A stretch of DNA of 64,000 bases from assembly GCA_005889405.1 (NCBI GenBank), contig VBFY01000060.1:1-64000 (forward strand). The letters are read 5' to 3'. The notes under the pieces are model-generated. The model was not told the DNA's origin. It made no database searches and was given only the letters and a program-made list of their open reading frames with translations. Position numbers and translations under genes: made by a program. This DNA comes from Chloroflexota bacterium. GTDB taxonomy: Bacteria > Chloroflexota > Limnocylindria > P2-11E. Of the stretch, positions 35,327 through 45,700 are shown piece after piece (the first letter of the stretch is position 1; every line of letters starts with the position of its first letter).

Positions 35327-36078
35327 TGGGAAAGCTATCGGTCTCTCCTGGGGAGAGTTCGGTCATCGACTCCTCACGACGTGGCGCGCGCTCAGCGCGC
35401 GGTCGTGGGGAAGACGGCGCGCCCTTCGTCCAGCCGTTCCCGCCCGGCGTCCTCGTTGGTCGCGGCTGCTTGATCGACGAGAGCGCTCACCTCGCGGTGC
35501 GCCCCGCTCGGCAGATCGCGCACCTGATCCTGCGCATCGGCCGCGATTCGATCGTGCGTAGCGGATCCGTGCTCTATGCGGGCAGCACGATCGGGGATGG
35601 ATTCGAAACGGGCCACAACGTCGTCGTGCGCGAGGAGAACCAGATCGGCTCGGGCGTCAAGATCTGGAACAACTCGGTCATCGATTACGGCTGCACGATC
35701 GGCGATCGGGTCAAGATCCACTCGAATTGCTACGTCTCGCAGTTCACGACGATCGAGGACGACGTCTTCCTCGCACCGGGCGCGTCGCTGGCGAACGACC
35801 CGCACCCCGGCAGCACGACCCACCTCTGCATGCGTGGACCGACGATCAAGGCGGGCGCGCAGATCGGGATGAACGCGACGATCCTTCCCTTCGTCACGAT
35901 CGGCGAGCGCGCTCTGGTCGGAGCCGGTGCCGTCGTGACGCACGACGTTCCCGCGGGGATGATCGTCGCCGGGAATCCGGCTCGGATCCTCAAACCCGTC
36001 AGCGAGCTCACCTGCCCGCTCGACATCGTCGATCACGAGTACCTCGCGCACCTCCCAGCGGAGGCGGATGCGCCATGA
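35326..36078 (+). CDS. Hexapeptide-repeat sugar N-acetyltransferase (WlbB/WbpD-like)
   Basis: Left-handed beta-helix acyltransferase. From about 35455 the frame encodes [98 protein letters not shown] and an AGNPARILK end. This matches UDP-3-amino-sugar N-acetyltransferases of the WlbB/WbpD type. The start is uncertain: the first in-frame start after a TAG at 35314 is TTG 35326, which gives 43 odd Arg/Ser-rich residues; TTG 35470 is the other option. The stop overlaps the next gene (ATGA). Confidence 0.82.
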   Translation: MGKLSVSPGESSVIDSSRRGARSARGRGEDGAPFVQPFPPGVLVGRGCLIDESAHLAVRPARQIAHLILRIGRDSIVRSGSVLYAGSTIGDGFETGHNVVVREENQIGSGVKIWNNSVIDYGCTIGDRVKIHSNCYVSQFTTIEDDVFLAPGASLANDPHPGSTTHLCMRGPTIKAGAQIGMNATILPFVTIGERALVGAGAVVTHDVPAGMIVAGNPARILKPVSELTCPLDIVDHEYLAHLPAEADAP

Positions 36079-36629
36079 GGACCCTCCGGCTCCAGCTCGT
36101 GCGCTATCTGACGAACGCGCTCGTCGCGCACATCCCCTCGCACACGCTGCGTCGCGCCTGGTACACGCGCGTCGTCGGCATCGCGATCGGACGACACAGC
36201 TCGCTGCTCATGGGCCTTCAGCTGGAGTTCCGCGGGCGCCCGCGCGACGGACGACCGGGCATCGTCATCGGCGACCACAGCGTAATCAACGCCGGTTGCC
36301 ATGTCGATGGTCGCGGCGGCCTCGCGATCGGCGACAACGTCAGCATCTCCGCTGGAACCTGGATCGTCACCGACGAGCACGACATCAACGACCCGCGCTT
36401 CCCCGAGATCCTCGCGCCGGTCACGATCGGCGACTACGTCTTCATCGGATCGAAGGCGATGATCCTGCCCGGCATCACGATCGGCCGTGGGGCGGTCGTT
36501 GGGGCGGGCGCGGTCGTGACGAAAGACGTACGTCCCTTCGAGATCGTGGGCGGCGTCCCCGCACGCGCGATCGGCCAGCGGCACGGCGAACCCGGTTACC
36601 AGCTCGATCACCGGCCGGTATTCGAGTGA
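36075..36629 (+). CDS. WcaF/MaA-type O-acetyltransferase
   Basis: A 184-aa hexapeptide-repeat transferase with a short N-terminal helical region ([24 protein letters not shown]) and a helix of coils: [35 protein letters not shown], given here as two motifs [14 protein letters not shown] and [14 protein letters not shown], then TDEHDINDP with the catalytic-type His, and [24 protein letters not shown]. It resembles colanic-acid WcaF/WcaB enzymes that acetylate sugars during EPS synthesis. ATG 36075 overlaps the previous stop. Confidence 0.87.
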   Translation: MRTLRLQLVRYLTNALVAHIPSHTLRRAWYTRVVGIAIGRHSSLLMGLQLEFRGRPRDGRPGIVIGDHSVINAGCHVDGRGGLAIGDNVSISAGTWIVTDEHDINDPRFPEILAPVTIGDYVFIGSKAMILPGITIGRGAVVGAGAVVTKDVRPFEIVGGVPARAIGQRHGEPGYQLDHRPVFE

Positions 36630-36633
36630 CCAG

Positions 36634-37863
36634 ATGAAGGTGCTCGTGGTCACGCCCTACCTGCCGTCTCCGCCGAACACCGGTGGACGGCGGCGCATGC
36701 ACGAGCTCATCGCTCGTCTCTCGCGAGCGCACGACGTCAGCGTCGTCTCGTTCGTGGACCCGAGTGGCGAAGCCGCCGCCGTAGAGGCGACCGGCCAGAT
36801 CGCGGCGCGCGTGGTCACCGTCCCGAACGGCGCATCGAAAGCGACGGGCGTGGCGAAACGACTCCTGCAGCTCCGCTCGATGTTCTCCGGCGACAGCGTG
36901 GCGCGACTGGTCTACCGCACGACTGCCATGCAGGCCGCGATCGATGAGCTCGCGCGCGAGGTGCGGTTCGACCTCATCCTCGTGGAATTCGCGCACATGG
37001 CTGGATACACGTTCCCGTCGTCCGCGCCGGTGGTCCTCGACGAACACAACATCGAGTACGACATCTTGCTTCGCACGTCGCAGCACGAGCGCGGGTTGGT
37101 GCGACGCGCGTTCAGCCACCTCGAGTACCTGAAGCTGCGATCCGAAGAGCCCCTCGCCTGGAGTCGCGCGGACGGATGCATCTTCACGTCCGACCGCGAT
37201 CGCGACATGGCGATCGCGGCGGGATGCGACGCTCCGGTCGCGGTCGTCCCGAACGGTGTCGACGTGACCGAGTTCGTACCGCGGCCAACGCCCACAGGAT
37301 CGGACATCGTGTTCGTCGGCGCGGACTTCTACCCCAACGCCGACGCGCTCCGGTTCTACGCGGACCAGGTGCTGCCCGCCGTCCGGCGAAACGTTCCCGC
37401 GGCGCGCCTGGTCGTCGTCGGCGGCGCGGCGAGCGTTCTGCGTGACCGGCCGCGCGCGGGCGTCGAGCTTGTCGGCGTGGTCGACGACGTGCGCGCATAC
37501 CTCGCGCGCGCCGCGGTCGTCATCGCGCCCCTGCGCATCGGCGGCGGCACGCGTCTCAAGATCCTCGAAGCGATGGCGATGGCTCGCCCGGTCGTCGCCA
37601 CAAGCATCGGCGCCGAGGGCATCGCTGCGGTCGCGGGGCGAGACATCCTCATCGCCGACGACGCGCTCGGGCTCGCGCGCGAGACCACCCGTCTCCTGAC
37701 AGATCCCGATCTCGCGCGGTCGGTGGGACAGGCGGGGCGCGAGCTCGTGGAGCGCCGCTACGACTGGGATGTCGTGGCCGGCGATCTTCGGCGATTCACC
37801 CGCACGTTGCTCGCGCCGCGGCGCGCGTATCGACTCGTACTCGGAAGGGAGCGCGCGTCGTGA
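36634..37863 (+). CDS. GT4-family glycosyltransferase
   Basis: A 409-aa GT-B enzyme adding a sugar to the growing lipid-linked unit. N-domain: VLVVTPYLPSPPNTGGRRRMHELI (nucleotide-sugar transferase glycine-rich loop) and VVLDEHNIEYDIL. C-domain: VAVVPNGVDVTEFVP, DIVFVGADFYPNADAL, the EX7E-like RIGGGTRLKILEAMAMARPVVATSIGAEGI, and GRELVERRYDWDVV. It resembles WsaF/exosortase-A-type GT4 enzymes, whose exact sugar cannot be inferred. It starts 4 bp after the acetyltransferase stop and overlaps the priming transferase by GTGA. Confidence 0.9.
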   Translation: MKVLVVTPYLPSPPNTGGRRRMHELIARLSRAHDVSVVSFVDPSGEAAAVEATGQIAARVVTVPNGASKATGVAKRLLQLRSMFSGDSVARLVYRTTAMQAAIDELAREVRFDLILVEFAHMAGYTFPSSAPVVLDEHNIEYDILLRTSQHERGLVRRAFSHLEYLKLRSEEPLAWSRADGCIFTSDRDRDMAIAAGCDAPVAVVPNGVDVTEFVPRPTPTGSDIVFVGADFYPNADALRFYADQVLPAVRRNVPAARLVVVGGAASVLRDRPRAGVELVGVVDDVRAYLARAAVVIAPLRIGGGTRLKILEAMAMARPVVATSIGAEGIAAVAGRDILIADDALGLARETTRLLTDPDLARSVGQAGRELVERRYDWDVVAGDLRRFTRTLLAPRRAYRLVLGRERAS

Positions 37864-38561
37864 GCACGGAAGCACGCGACGCCCGGTACCTCGCGATCGC
37901 CGCGCCGCCCGGTCTCCTGCTGGACGTGGACCGCGGGCGCGCCTACATCGCGATGAAACGCGCGATCGACGTCGCCGCGGCGCTCGTGCTGCTCCTCGTC
38001 CTGATCCCGGTGCTGCTCGGTGTCGCGCTCGCGATCGTGGTCGATAGCGGCTGGCCGATCCTGTATCGCGGAGACCGCGTCGGCCGAGGGCTCCGGACAT
38101 TCCGCGTCTTCAAGTTCCGATCCATGAGGGCCGACGCCGACCCGTCGGTGCACGCCGCGTACCTGCGCGAGCTCCTGCAGGGACGGACCGCGGCCACGAG
38201 CGATGGCATCTACAAGGTCCCGGACGATCCGCGGATCACACGCCTCGGCGCCTTCCTCCGCAAGAGCAGCCTCGATGAGCTGCCCCAGCTCGTGAACGTG
38301 CTGTGGGGCGACATGAGCTTGGTCGGTCCGCGGCCGGAGGTGCCGTACGCGCTCACCGACTACGAGCCGTGGATGTTCCGACGCTTCGAAGTGTCGCCGG
38401 GCATCACCGGTCTGTGGCAGGTGCGAGGTCGGGGACGCATCGGTCTGCGCGACATGCTCCGACTCGACGTCGAGTACGCCGAGCAATGCGACCTGGCGCT
38501 CGATCTCGAGATCCTGGCGCGGACGCTCCCGGCCGTCGTCCGCACGACCGGTGCCGCGTGA
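37860..38561 (+). CDS. Initiating sugar-phosphate transferase (polyprenyl-phosphate, WbaP/PglC type)
   Basis: A 233-aa short-form priming transferase that places the first sugar-1-phosphate on undecaprenyl phosphate. One N-terminal membrane (re-entrant) helix ([21 protein letters not shown]), then [48 protein letters not shown] and [14 protein letters not shown], the classic catalytic motifs. The core family start [13 protein letters not shown] is preceded by about 30 residues. GTG 37860 overlaps the GT4 stop. Confidence 0.93.
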   Translation: MSTEARDARYLAIAAPPGLLLDVDRGRAYIAMKRAIDVAAALVLLLVLIPVLLGVALAIVVDSGWPILYRGDRVGRGLRTFRVFKFRSMRADADPSVHAAYLRELLQGRTAATSDGIYKVPDDPRITRLGAFLRKSSLDELPQLVNVLWGDMSLVGPRPEVPYALTDYEPWMFRRFEVSPGITGLWQVRGRGRIGLRDMLRLDVEYAEQCDLALDLEILARTLPAVVRTTGAA

Positions 38562-39739
38562 ACGGTTCACTCGTCGCTGTGGTGCTTGCGATTGTCCTCG
38601 TGCTCGCTCCGAGTGTCGTGCTGGGCATCCTCGCGATCGCCACACTGCGCCGCGCGAAGCGCGACACGGACGAGCACGATGCGGTCGTCGGACCGCCGCT
38701 CGCCGTGCTCATCGCCGCGCACGACGAAGAGCTCGTCATCGGGCGAACGCTCGCCGCGATCGCCTCGGTCGATCGCTCGGTCTACGTCCACGTCATCGCC
38801 GACAACTGCTCCGATCGAACGGCGGAGATCGCGGCGACCGCGAGCGCGTGCGTGCACGAACGCAACGACCCAGCGCATCCCGGAAAGGCCGCTGCGCTCA
38901 ATCGGTTGACGGCGGAGGTGCTCGCCGAGGACCAGGGGACCGGCGCGTTCGTGTTCCTCGACGCCGACGCGCGTCCCGAGCCGGGCTTCTTCCTGGCAAT
39001 GCGCCGCGCGGTGGCGCGCGGAGCCGAGGCGCTCCAGGCGAAGAATCTCGTCGCAGACGCACGCGCACCTCTCGCACGACTCCGCGAGCTCGCGTTCCAC
39101 CTCAAGTGCGAGCTACGCCCAATGGCGTACGAACGCCTCGGGCTCTCGGTGGGACTTCACGGGAACGGGATGTGCCTGACGCGCGATCTGCTGCAGCGTT
39201 ACCCGTGGAACGAGGGGTCGGTGGTGGAGGACGGTGAGCTCCACCTCCGCCTGGTCCGACGTGGCATCCGCGTACGGCTCGCATCGGGGGCGGTCGTCCG
39301 CTCGCCCATGCCGGAGAGCTTCCGCGGTGCGGCCGGACAGGCCGTCCGCTGGGAACGCGGGAAATTCGACCTCCTCCGGGACGGGATGCGCCTCATGGCG
39401 ATCGGGCTGGTGTCGCGGCGCATCGCGCCGCTGGCCGCGGGCTACGACGTGCTGATCCCGCCCTTCTCCTTCCTTGTCGCCACGAGCACCGGTGTCACCG
39501 CGCTGGCCGCAGCGATCGGTGACGCCGGGCTCCTGGCGGTCGGGCTGGCATCGCTCGCCGGCTGCGTCATCTACGTCGCACGCGGCCTCAGCCTCGCTCG
39601 CATCGGGCTCGGTGCTTGCGCGCGTCTCGCGCTGTGGTCCGTTCTGTACGTGTCCTGGAAGCTCGTCCTCCTCGCCCGAACGATGTTCGGTGGTGGTCGT
39701 GGCGAATGGATCCAGGCGCGGCCGGCGCAGGTGAAGTGA
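38558..39739 (+). CDS. Processive GT2-type membrane glycosyltransferase
   Basis: A 393-aa protein with an N-terminal membrane helix, a cytoplasmic GT-A domain and C-terminal helices. Motifs: PLAVLIAAHDEELVIGRTLAAI, DNCSDRTAEIA, FVFLDADARPEPGF (DxD), VVEDGELHLRLVRRG, and GQAVRWERGK (Q/RxxRW), the signature of processive beta-glycosyltransferases such as cellulose, hyaluronan or IcaA-like synthases. GTG 38558 overlaps the previous stop. A processive synthase next to a Wzx/Wzy set could mean a second polymer or a non-processive side-branch enzyme. Confidence 0.88.
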   Translation: MNGSLVAVVLAIVLVLAPSVVLGILAIATLRRAKRDTDEHDAVVGPPLAVLIAAHDEELVIGRTLAAIASVDRSVYVHVIADNCSDRTAEIAATASACVHERNDPAHPGKAAALNRLTAEVLAEDQGTGAFVFLDADARPEPGFFLAMRRAVARGAEALQAKNLVADARAPLARLRELAFHLKCELRPMAYERLGLSVGLHGNGMCLTRDLLQRYPWNEGSVVEDGELHLRLVRRGIRVRLASGAVVRSPMPESFRGAAGQAVRWERGKFDLLRDGMRLMAIGLVSRRIAPLAAGYDVLIPPFSFLVATSTGVTALAAAIGDAGLLAVGLASLAGCVIYVARGLSLARIGLGACARLALWSVLYVSWKLVLLARTMFGGGRGEWIQARPAQVK

Positions 39740-42700
39740 GAAGTCGTCTCGCGTGGCTCAGCGTCTGGTTGGTCATCACGATCCAGATCGGGAGCGGCGC
39801 GATGATCCCCTCGCAGGCGAACGCGGCGGGGACGGTGACGCTGCGGTCGACTTCGACGTTCGTTCCGACCGGGTCCACCACCACGTTCACCGCGGCGCGG
39901 CCCGCGGGTCTTTCGGCCAACGATGTGATGGTCGCGGCGCTCAGTCTGAACAATGGTGGCTCGGTCGCGACCCCGAGCGGTTGGACGGCCATCGGCCGCA
40001 CGCAGAAAGGTGCGGTCCGGCTTTGGACCTATTACCGGGTGGCGGGCGCGAGCGAGGCGGCGACCTACACCTGGACCGCGGGAAGCAGCGCGGCCGGTGT
40101 CCTGGGAATCGCGGCGTACGTCGGCGTGGACCCGATCAATCCCCTGGCCAATTTCTCGAGCGCGACAGGGAGCAATGCGACAGCCGCGGCGCCCGCGGTC
40201 GCCGTTTCGGCGAGCAGCGTGGCCCTGCTGCTCCTCACGGTCGACGGGACCTTCACCGGCGCGGTGACGTACCCGGCCGCCTTCACGGAGCGCTGGGCGC
40301 TCGTCGATTACGAGCGAGGGTACGCAGCCGACAACCTGGTGGCCGCGAGCGGCACCCTTCCCGCGGCGACGATCACGCTGAGCACCGGCAAGACCTGGGC
40401 GATCCAGCAGGTCGCCCTGCGCGTGATGGGACCACCACCGACGGTGACGTCCGTCACACCGAATAGCGGATCCACCGCGGGCGGGAGCTCGGTGACCGTG
40501 AGCGGCAGCGGTTTCCAGTCCGGCGCGAGCGTGTCGCTCGGGGGATCGCCGCTCACCGTCGCGACCGTGACCGCGACCAGCATCACCGGGACGACCACCG
40601 CGCATGTGGCCGGAGCGGCGAATGTCACCGTCACCAACCTGGATACCCAGAGCGCCACCTGCGTCAGTTGCTTCACCTTCGTACCACCGCCGCCCGTCGC
40701 TACGTCCGTGACGCCGACCAGCGGCGCCAGCGACGGCGGCACGTCCGTGACGATCGCCGGCACTGGCTTCCAGGCCGGGGCCACGATCGCTTTCGGTGGT
40801 TCGGCGCTGACCGTGTCGACGATCAGCGCAACGAGCATCACCGGCCTGACGACCGCGCATGCGGCCGGTGCGGTGAACATCGTGGTCACCAATCCGGATA
40901 CGCAGAGCGGCACCTGCGGCAGCTGCTACACGTACGTGACCGCGGCACCGACGGTCAGCGCGGTGACACCCGGCAGCGGCGCGAGCGCCGGTGGCACGTC
41001 GGTGACTCTGGCGGGGACGGGCTTCGTGGCGGGCGCAACGGTGTCCTTCGGTGGCTCGGCGCTCACGGTCTCGACCATGACCGCGACGAGCATCAGCGGC
41101 ACCACCACCGCTCATGCGGGCGGAGCGGTGAATGTCACGGTGACGAATCCGGATACGCAGAGCGGCACCTGCACCGGCTGCTTCACGTACGTGGCGCCGG
41201 CACCGACGGTGAGCTCGGTCACACCGAATAGCGGATCGACCGCGGGCGGCACGTCGGTGACGATCGCCGGGAGCGACTTCCAGAGCGGCGCGACCGTCTC
41301 GTTCGGCGGCTCGGCGATGACCGTGTCGACGATCAGCGCGACGGCGATCACCGGCAGCACGACCGCTCACGCGGCGGGCGCCGCGAACGTCGTGGTCGCC
41401 AACCCCGACACGCAGAGCGGCACCTGTACTGGCTGCTTCACCTACGTCGCACCGCCGCCGCCAACAGTCACGTCGGTCACGCCGAACAGCGGCGCAAGCG
41501 CCGGTGGCACCTCCGTGACGATCGCCGGTACGGACTTCCAGGCCGGGGCCACGGTCACATTCGGTGGTTCGGCGCTGACCGTGTCGACCATCAGTGCGAC
41601 GGCGATCACCGGCGCGACCACCGCGCATGCGGCTGGACCGGTGAATGTGATCGTGACGGATCCTGATGCGCAGAGCGGCACGTGCAGCGGTTGCTTCACC
41701 TACCTCGCGCCAGCCCCGGTGGTGAGCGCGGTCACACCGAACAGCGGCGCGAGCAGCGGCGGCACGTCGGTCACGGTCAGCGGTACTGACTTCCAGGCCG
41801 GCGCCACCGTCTCCTTTGGTGGCTCGGCGCTCACGGTGTCGACGATCAGCGCCACGAGCATCACCGGTACGACCACGGCTCATGCGGGCGGCGCGGTGAG
41901 CGTCGTGGTCACCAACCCCGATACGCAAAGCGGCACCTGCACCGGATGCTTCACATACCTCGCAGCGGGGCCGACGGTGAGCTCGGTGACTCCGGCCAGT
42001 GGATCGACTGCGGGCGGGACATCGGTGACCGTGGCGGGGACGGGCTTCGTGGCAGGAGCCACGGTGTCCTTCGGTGGATCGTTCCTGACCATGTCAACGC
42101 TCAGCCCGACCGCGATCACCGGCACGAGCACCGCTCACGCCGCGGGAGCGGTGAACGTGGTGGTCACCAACCCCGACGCGCAGAGCGGCACCTGCACCGG
42201 CTGCTTCACGTACCTCGCACCAGCGCCGGTGGTGAGCTCGGTCACACCCAGTAGCGGGGTTACCGCCGGTGGCACGTCCGTGACGATCGCCGGGAGCGAC
42301 TTCCAGAGCGGCGCGATCGTCTCGTTCGGTGGCTCAGCGCTGACCGTGTTGACCATCAGCGCGACGAGCATCACCGGCACCACGACCGCGCATGCGGCCG
42401 GAGCGGTGAACGTCGTGGTCACCAACCCCGATACGCAGAGCGGCACGTGCACCGGCTGCTTCACGTACGTGGCACCGGCGCCGACGGTGAGCTCGGTCAC
42501 ACCCAGTAGCGGGGTTACCGCCGGTGGCACGTCCGTGACGATCGCCGGTAGCGACTTCCAGAGCGGCGCGACCGTCTCGTTCGGTGGCTCGGCGCTCACG
42601 GTCTCCACCGTCAGCGCGACGAGCATCACCGGCACCACGACCGCGCATGCGGCTGGGGCCGTGAGTGTGGCGGTCACCAACCCGGATACACAGAGCGGCA

Positions 42701-45700
42701 GCTGCACCGGCTGCTTCACGTACGTCGCACCGGCACCGACTGTCGCTTCGGTCACGCCAAGCAGCGGCGGGAGCGCCGGTGGCACATCGGTCAGCGTGAC
42801 GGGGACAGGCTTCGCGGCGGGCGCAGCGGTCTCCTTCGGTGGATCCGCCTTGAACGTGTCGACCATCAGCGCGACCGCGATCACCGGCACGACGACCGCG
42901 CACGCCGCGGGCGCCGTAAACGTCGTGGTCACCAACGCCGACACGCAGAGCGGAACCTGCACCGGCTGCTTCACGTACCTCGCGCCGGCTCCGGTGGTGA
43001 GCTCGGTGACTCCGACCAGTGGACCCACGGCGGGCGGCACCTCGGTGACGGTGGCGGGGACAGGCTTCGTGGCCGGCGCGACGGTTTCCTTCGGTGGCTC
43101 GGCGCTCACGGTTTCGACGATCAGCGCGACCGCGATCACCGGCACGACGACCGCGAATGCGGCCGGAGCGGTGAACGTGATCGTGACGAACGTCGACGCC
43201 CAGAGTGGCAGCTGCGGCGGCTGCTTCACCTACGTGGCCCCGGCACCAACGGTTGGCGGGGTCACGCCGAACAGTGGATCCACGGCGGGCGGGACCTCGA
43301 TCACGATCACTGGTACCGGGTTCCAGCCCGGGGCGACGGCTTCGCTGGGCGGCTCCGCGGTGACCGTGTCGACGATCAGCGCGACCAGCATCACCGGGAC
43401 CACGACCGCTCACGCTGCCGGAGCCGTGAACATCGTCGTGACCAACACCGACGCGCAGAGCGGTACCTGCGCCGGCTGCTTCACCTACCTGGCATCCGCG
43501 CCGACGGTCACGTCGGTCACGCCAAGTAGCGGCGCGGCCGGCGGCGGTACATCGGTGACGGTCGCGGGCAGCGGGTTCCAGACCGGAGCCACCGTTTCGT
43601 TCGGCGGATCGGCACTCACCGTCTCGACCGTCAACGCAACGTCGATCACCGGTGTCACGACCGCGCACGCCTCGGGTGCGGTGAGCGTGGTGGTCACCAA
43701 CCCCGATACACAAAGCGGCACCTGCAGCGGCTGCTTCACGTACGTCGCCGCTCCGACGGTCACGTCGATCACGCCAAGTAGCGGCGCGGCCGGCGGCGGC
43801 ACATCGGTGACCGTCGCGGGTACCGGGTTCGCCGCCGGCGCGACCGTGTCGTTCGGTGGATCGGCCCTCACCGTCTCCACCATCAGCGCGACGACGATCA
43901 CGGGTACGACGACCGCGCACGCCGCGGGATCGGTGAGCGTCGTCGTCACGAATCCCGACACGCAGAGCGGGACCTGCTCGAGCTGCTTCACCTACGTCGC
44001 GGCGCCGACGGTGACCGGAGTCACGCCGACGAGCGGACCCACGGCGGGCGGCACCTCCGTGACGATCGCCGGCACTGGCTTCCAGGCCGGGGCAACGGTG
44101 TCCTTCGGCGGCTCGGCGCTCACGGTCTCGACGATCAGCGCCACGAGCATCACCGGCGCCACCGCCGCGCATGCGGCTGGAGCCGTGAATGTGACCGTGA
44201 CGAACGTCGATACCCAGAGCGGTACGTGCAGCGGCTGCTTCACGTACGTGGCGCCGGCGCCGACGGTGACTTCGGTCACGCCCACGAGCGGCCCGACAGC
44301 CGGAGGAACTTCGGTGACCGTTGCCGGCACCGGATTCCAGACGGGGGCCACGGTCGCGTTCGGCGGTTCGGCGCTCACGGTCTCCACGATCAGCGCGACC
44401 AGCATCACCGGCACGACGACCCCGCACGCCGCTGGATCGGTGAACGTCGTCGTCACGAACCCCGATACGCAGATCGGCACGTGCTCCGGCTGCTACACGT
44501 ACGTCGCCCCCGCGCCGACGGTGACCTCGGTCACGCCGAATAGCGGCGCGGCCGCCGGGGGTACGTCGGTGACCGTTGGCGGTACCGGCTTCGCCGCCGG
44601 CGCGACGGTGTCGTTCGGCGGGTCGGCCCTCACCGTCTCCACGATCAACGCGACGACGATCACCGGTACGACGACCGCGCACTCCGCCGGATCGGTGAAC
44701 GTCGTCGTCACGAACGCTGATACGCAGAGCGGCACCTGCTCCGGCTGCTTCACGTACTTCGCGGCACCGACGGTCACGTCGGTCACGCCGAACAGCGGAC
44801 CGGCAGGCGGCGGCACGTCGGTCACCGTCGCGGGGACCGGCTTCCAAAGCGGTGCGACGGTCTCCTTCGGTGGGTCGGCACTCACGGTCGCGACGATCAA
44901 CCCAACGGCGATCACCGGTACGACGACCACGCACTCCGCGGGCGCCGTAAACGTCGTGGTGACGAACCCCGACACGCAGAGCGGCAGCTGCTCCAGCTGC
45001 TTCACCTACGTCGCGGCGCCGACGGTGACGGCGGTCGCGCCGACGAGCGGAAGTGCGGCCGGCGGTACGTCGGTGACGGTCAGCGGGACCGGCTTCCAGG
45101 CCGGGGCCACGGTGTCCTTCGGCGGTTCCGCGCTCACCGTCGCCACGGTCAACGCGACCACGATCACCGGCACGACCACCCCGCACGCCGCGGGCGCCGT
45201 GAACGTGATCGTCACGAACGCCGACACGCAAAGTGGCACCTGCTCCGGCTGCTTCACGTACGTCGCACCGGCACCGACGGTCGCTTCGGTCACGCCAAAT
45301 AGCGGCGCGACCGCCGGAGGCACTTCGGTCACCGTCGCGGGGACCGGCTTCGGCGTGGGCGCGACCGTGTCGTTCGGCGGCTCGGCCCTGACCGTCGCGA
45401 CGATCGCGTCCACCAGCATCACGGGCACCACCACGGCGCACGCCGCGGGATCGGTGAACGTCGTCGTGACCAACACCGACACACAGAGCGGCACATGCAC
45501 CGGCTGCTTCACGTACCTGGCGCCTGCGCCGATAGTGAGCTCGCTCGCGCCGACCAGCGGCCCGGCCGTTGGCGGCACGTCGGTCACCATCACGGGCACC
45601 AACTTCCAGAGCGGGGCGACGGCCTCACTCGGCGGCTCCCCCGTGACGGTTTCCAGCGTGACCGGGACGAGCATCACCGGGACGACGACCGCGCACGCGG

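Noticed and set aside
42334..45441. Very long open frame on the minus strand through the IPT array (and others at 42135-43229, 45006-46019).
   Set aside because: It is antisense to the repeat array; GC-rich third positions and repetitive codons keep the reverse frames open. Its product is Arg/Asp low-complexity sequence with no domain.
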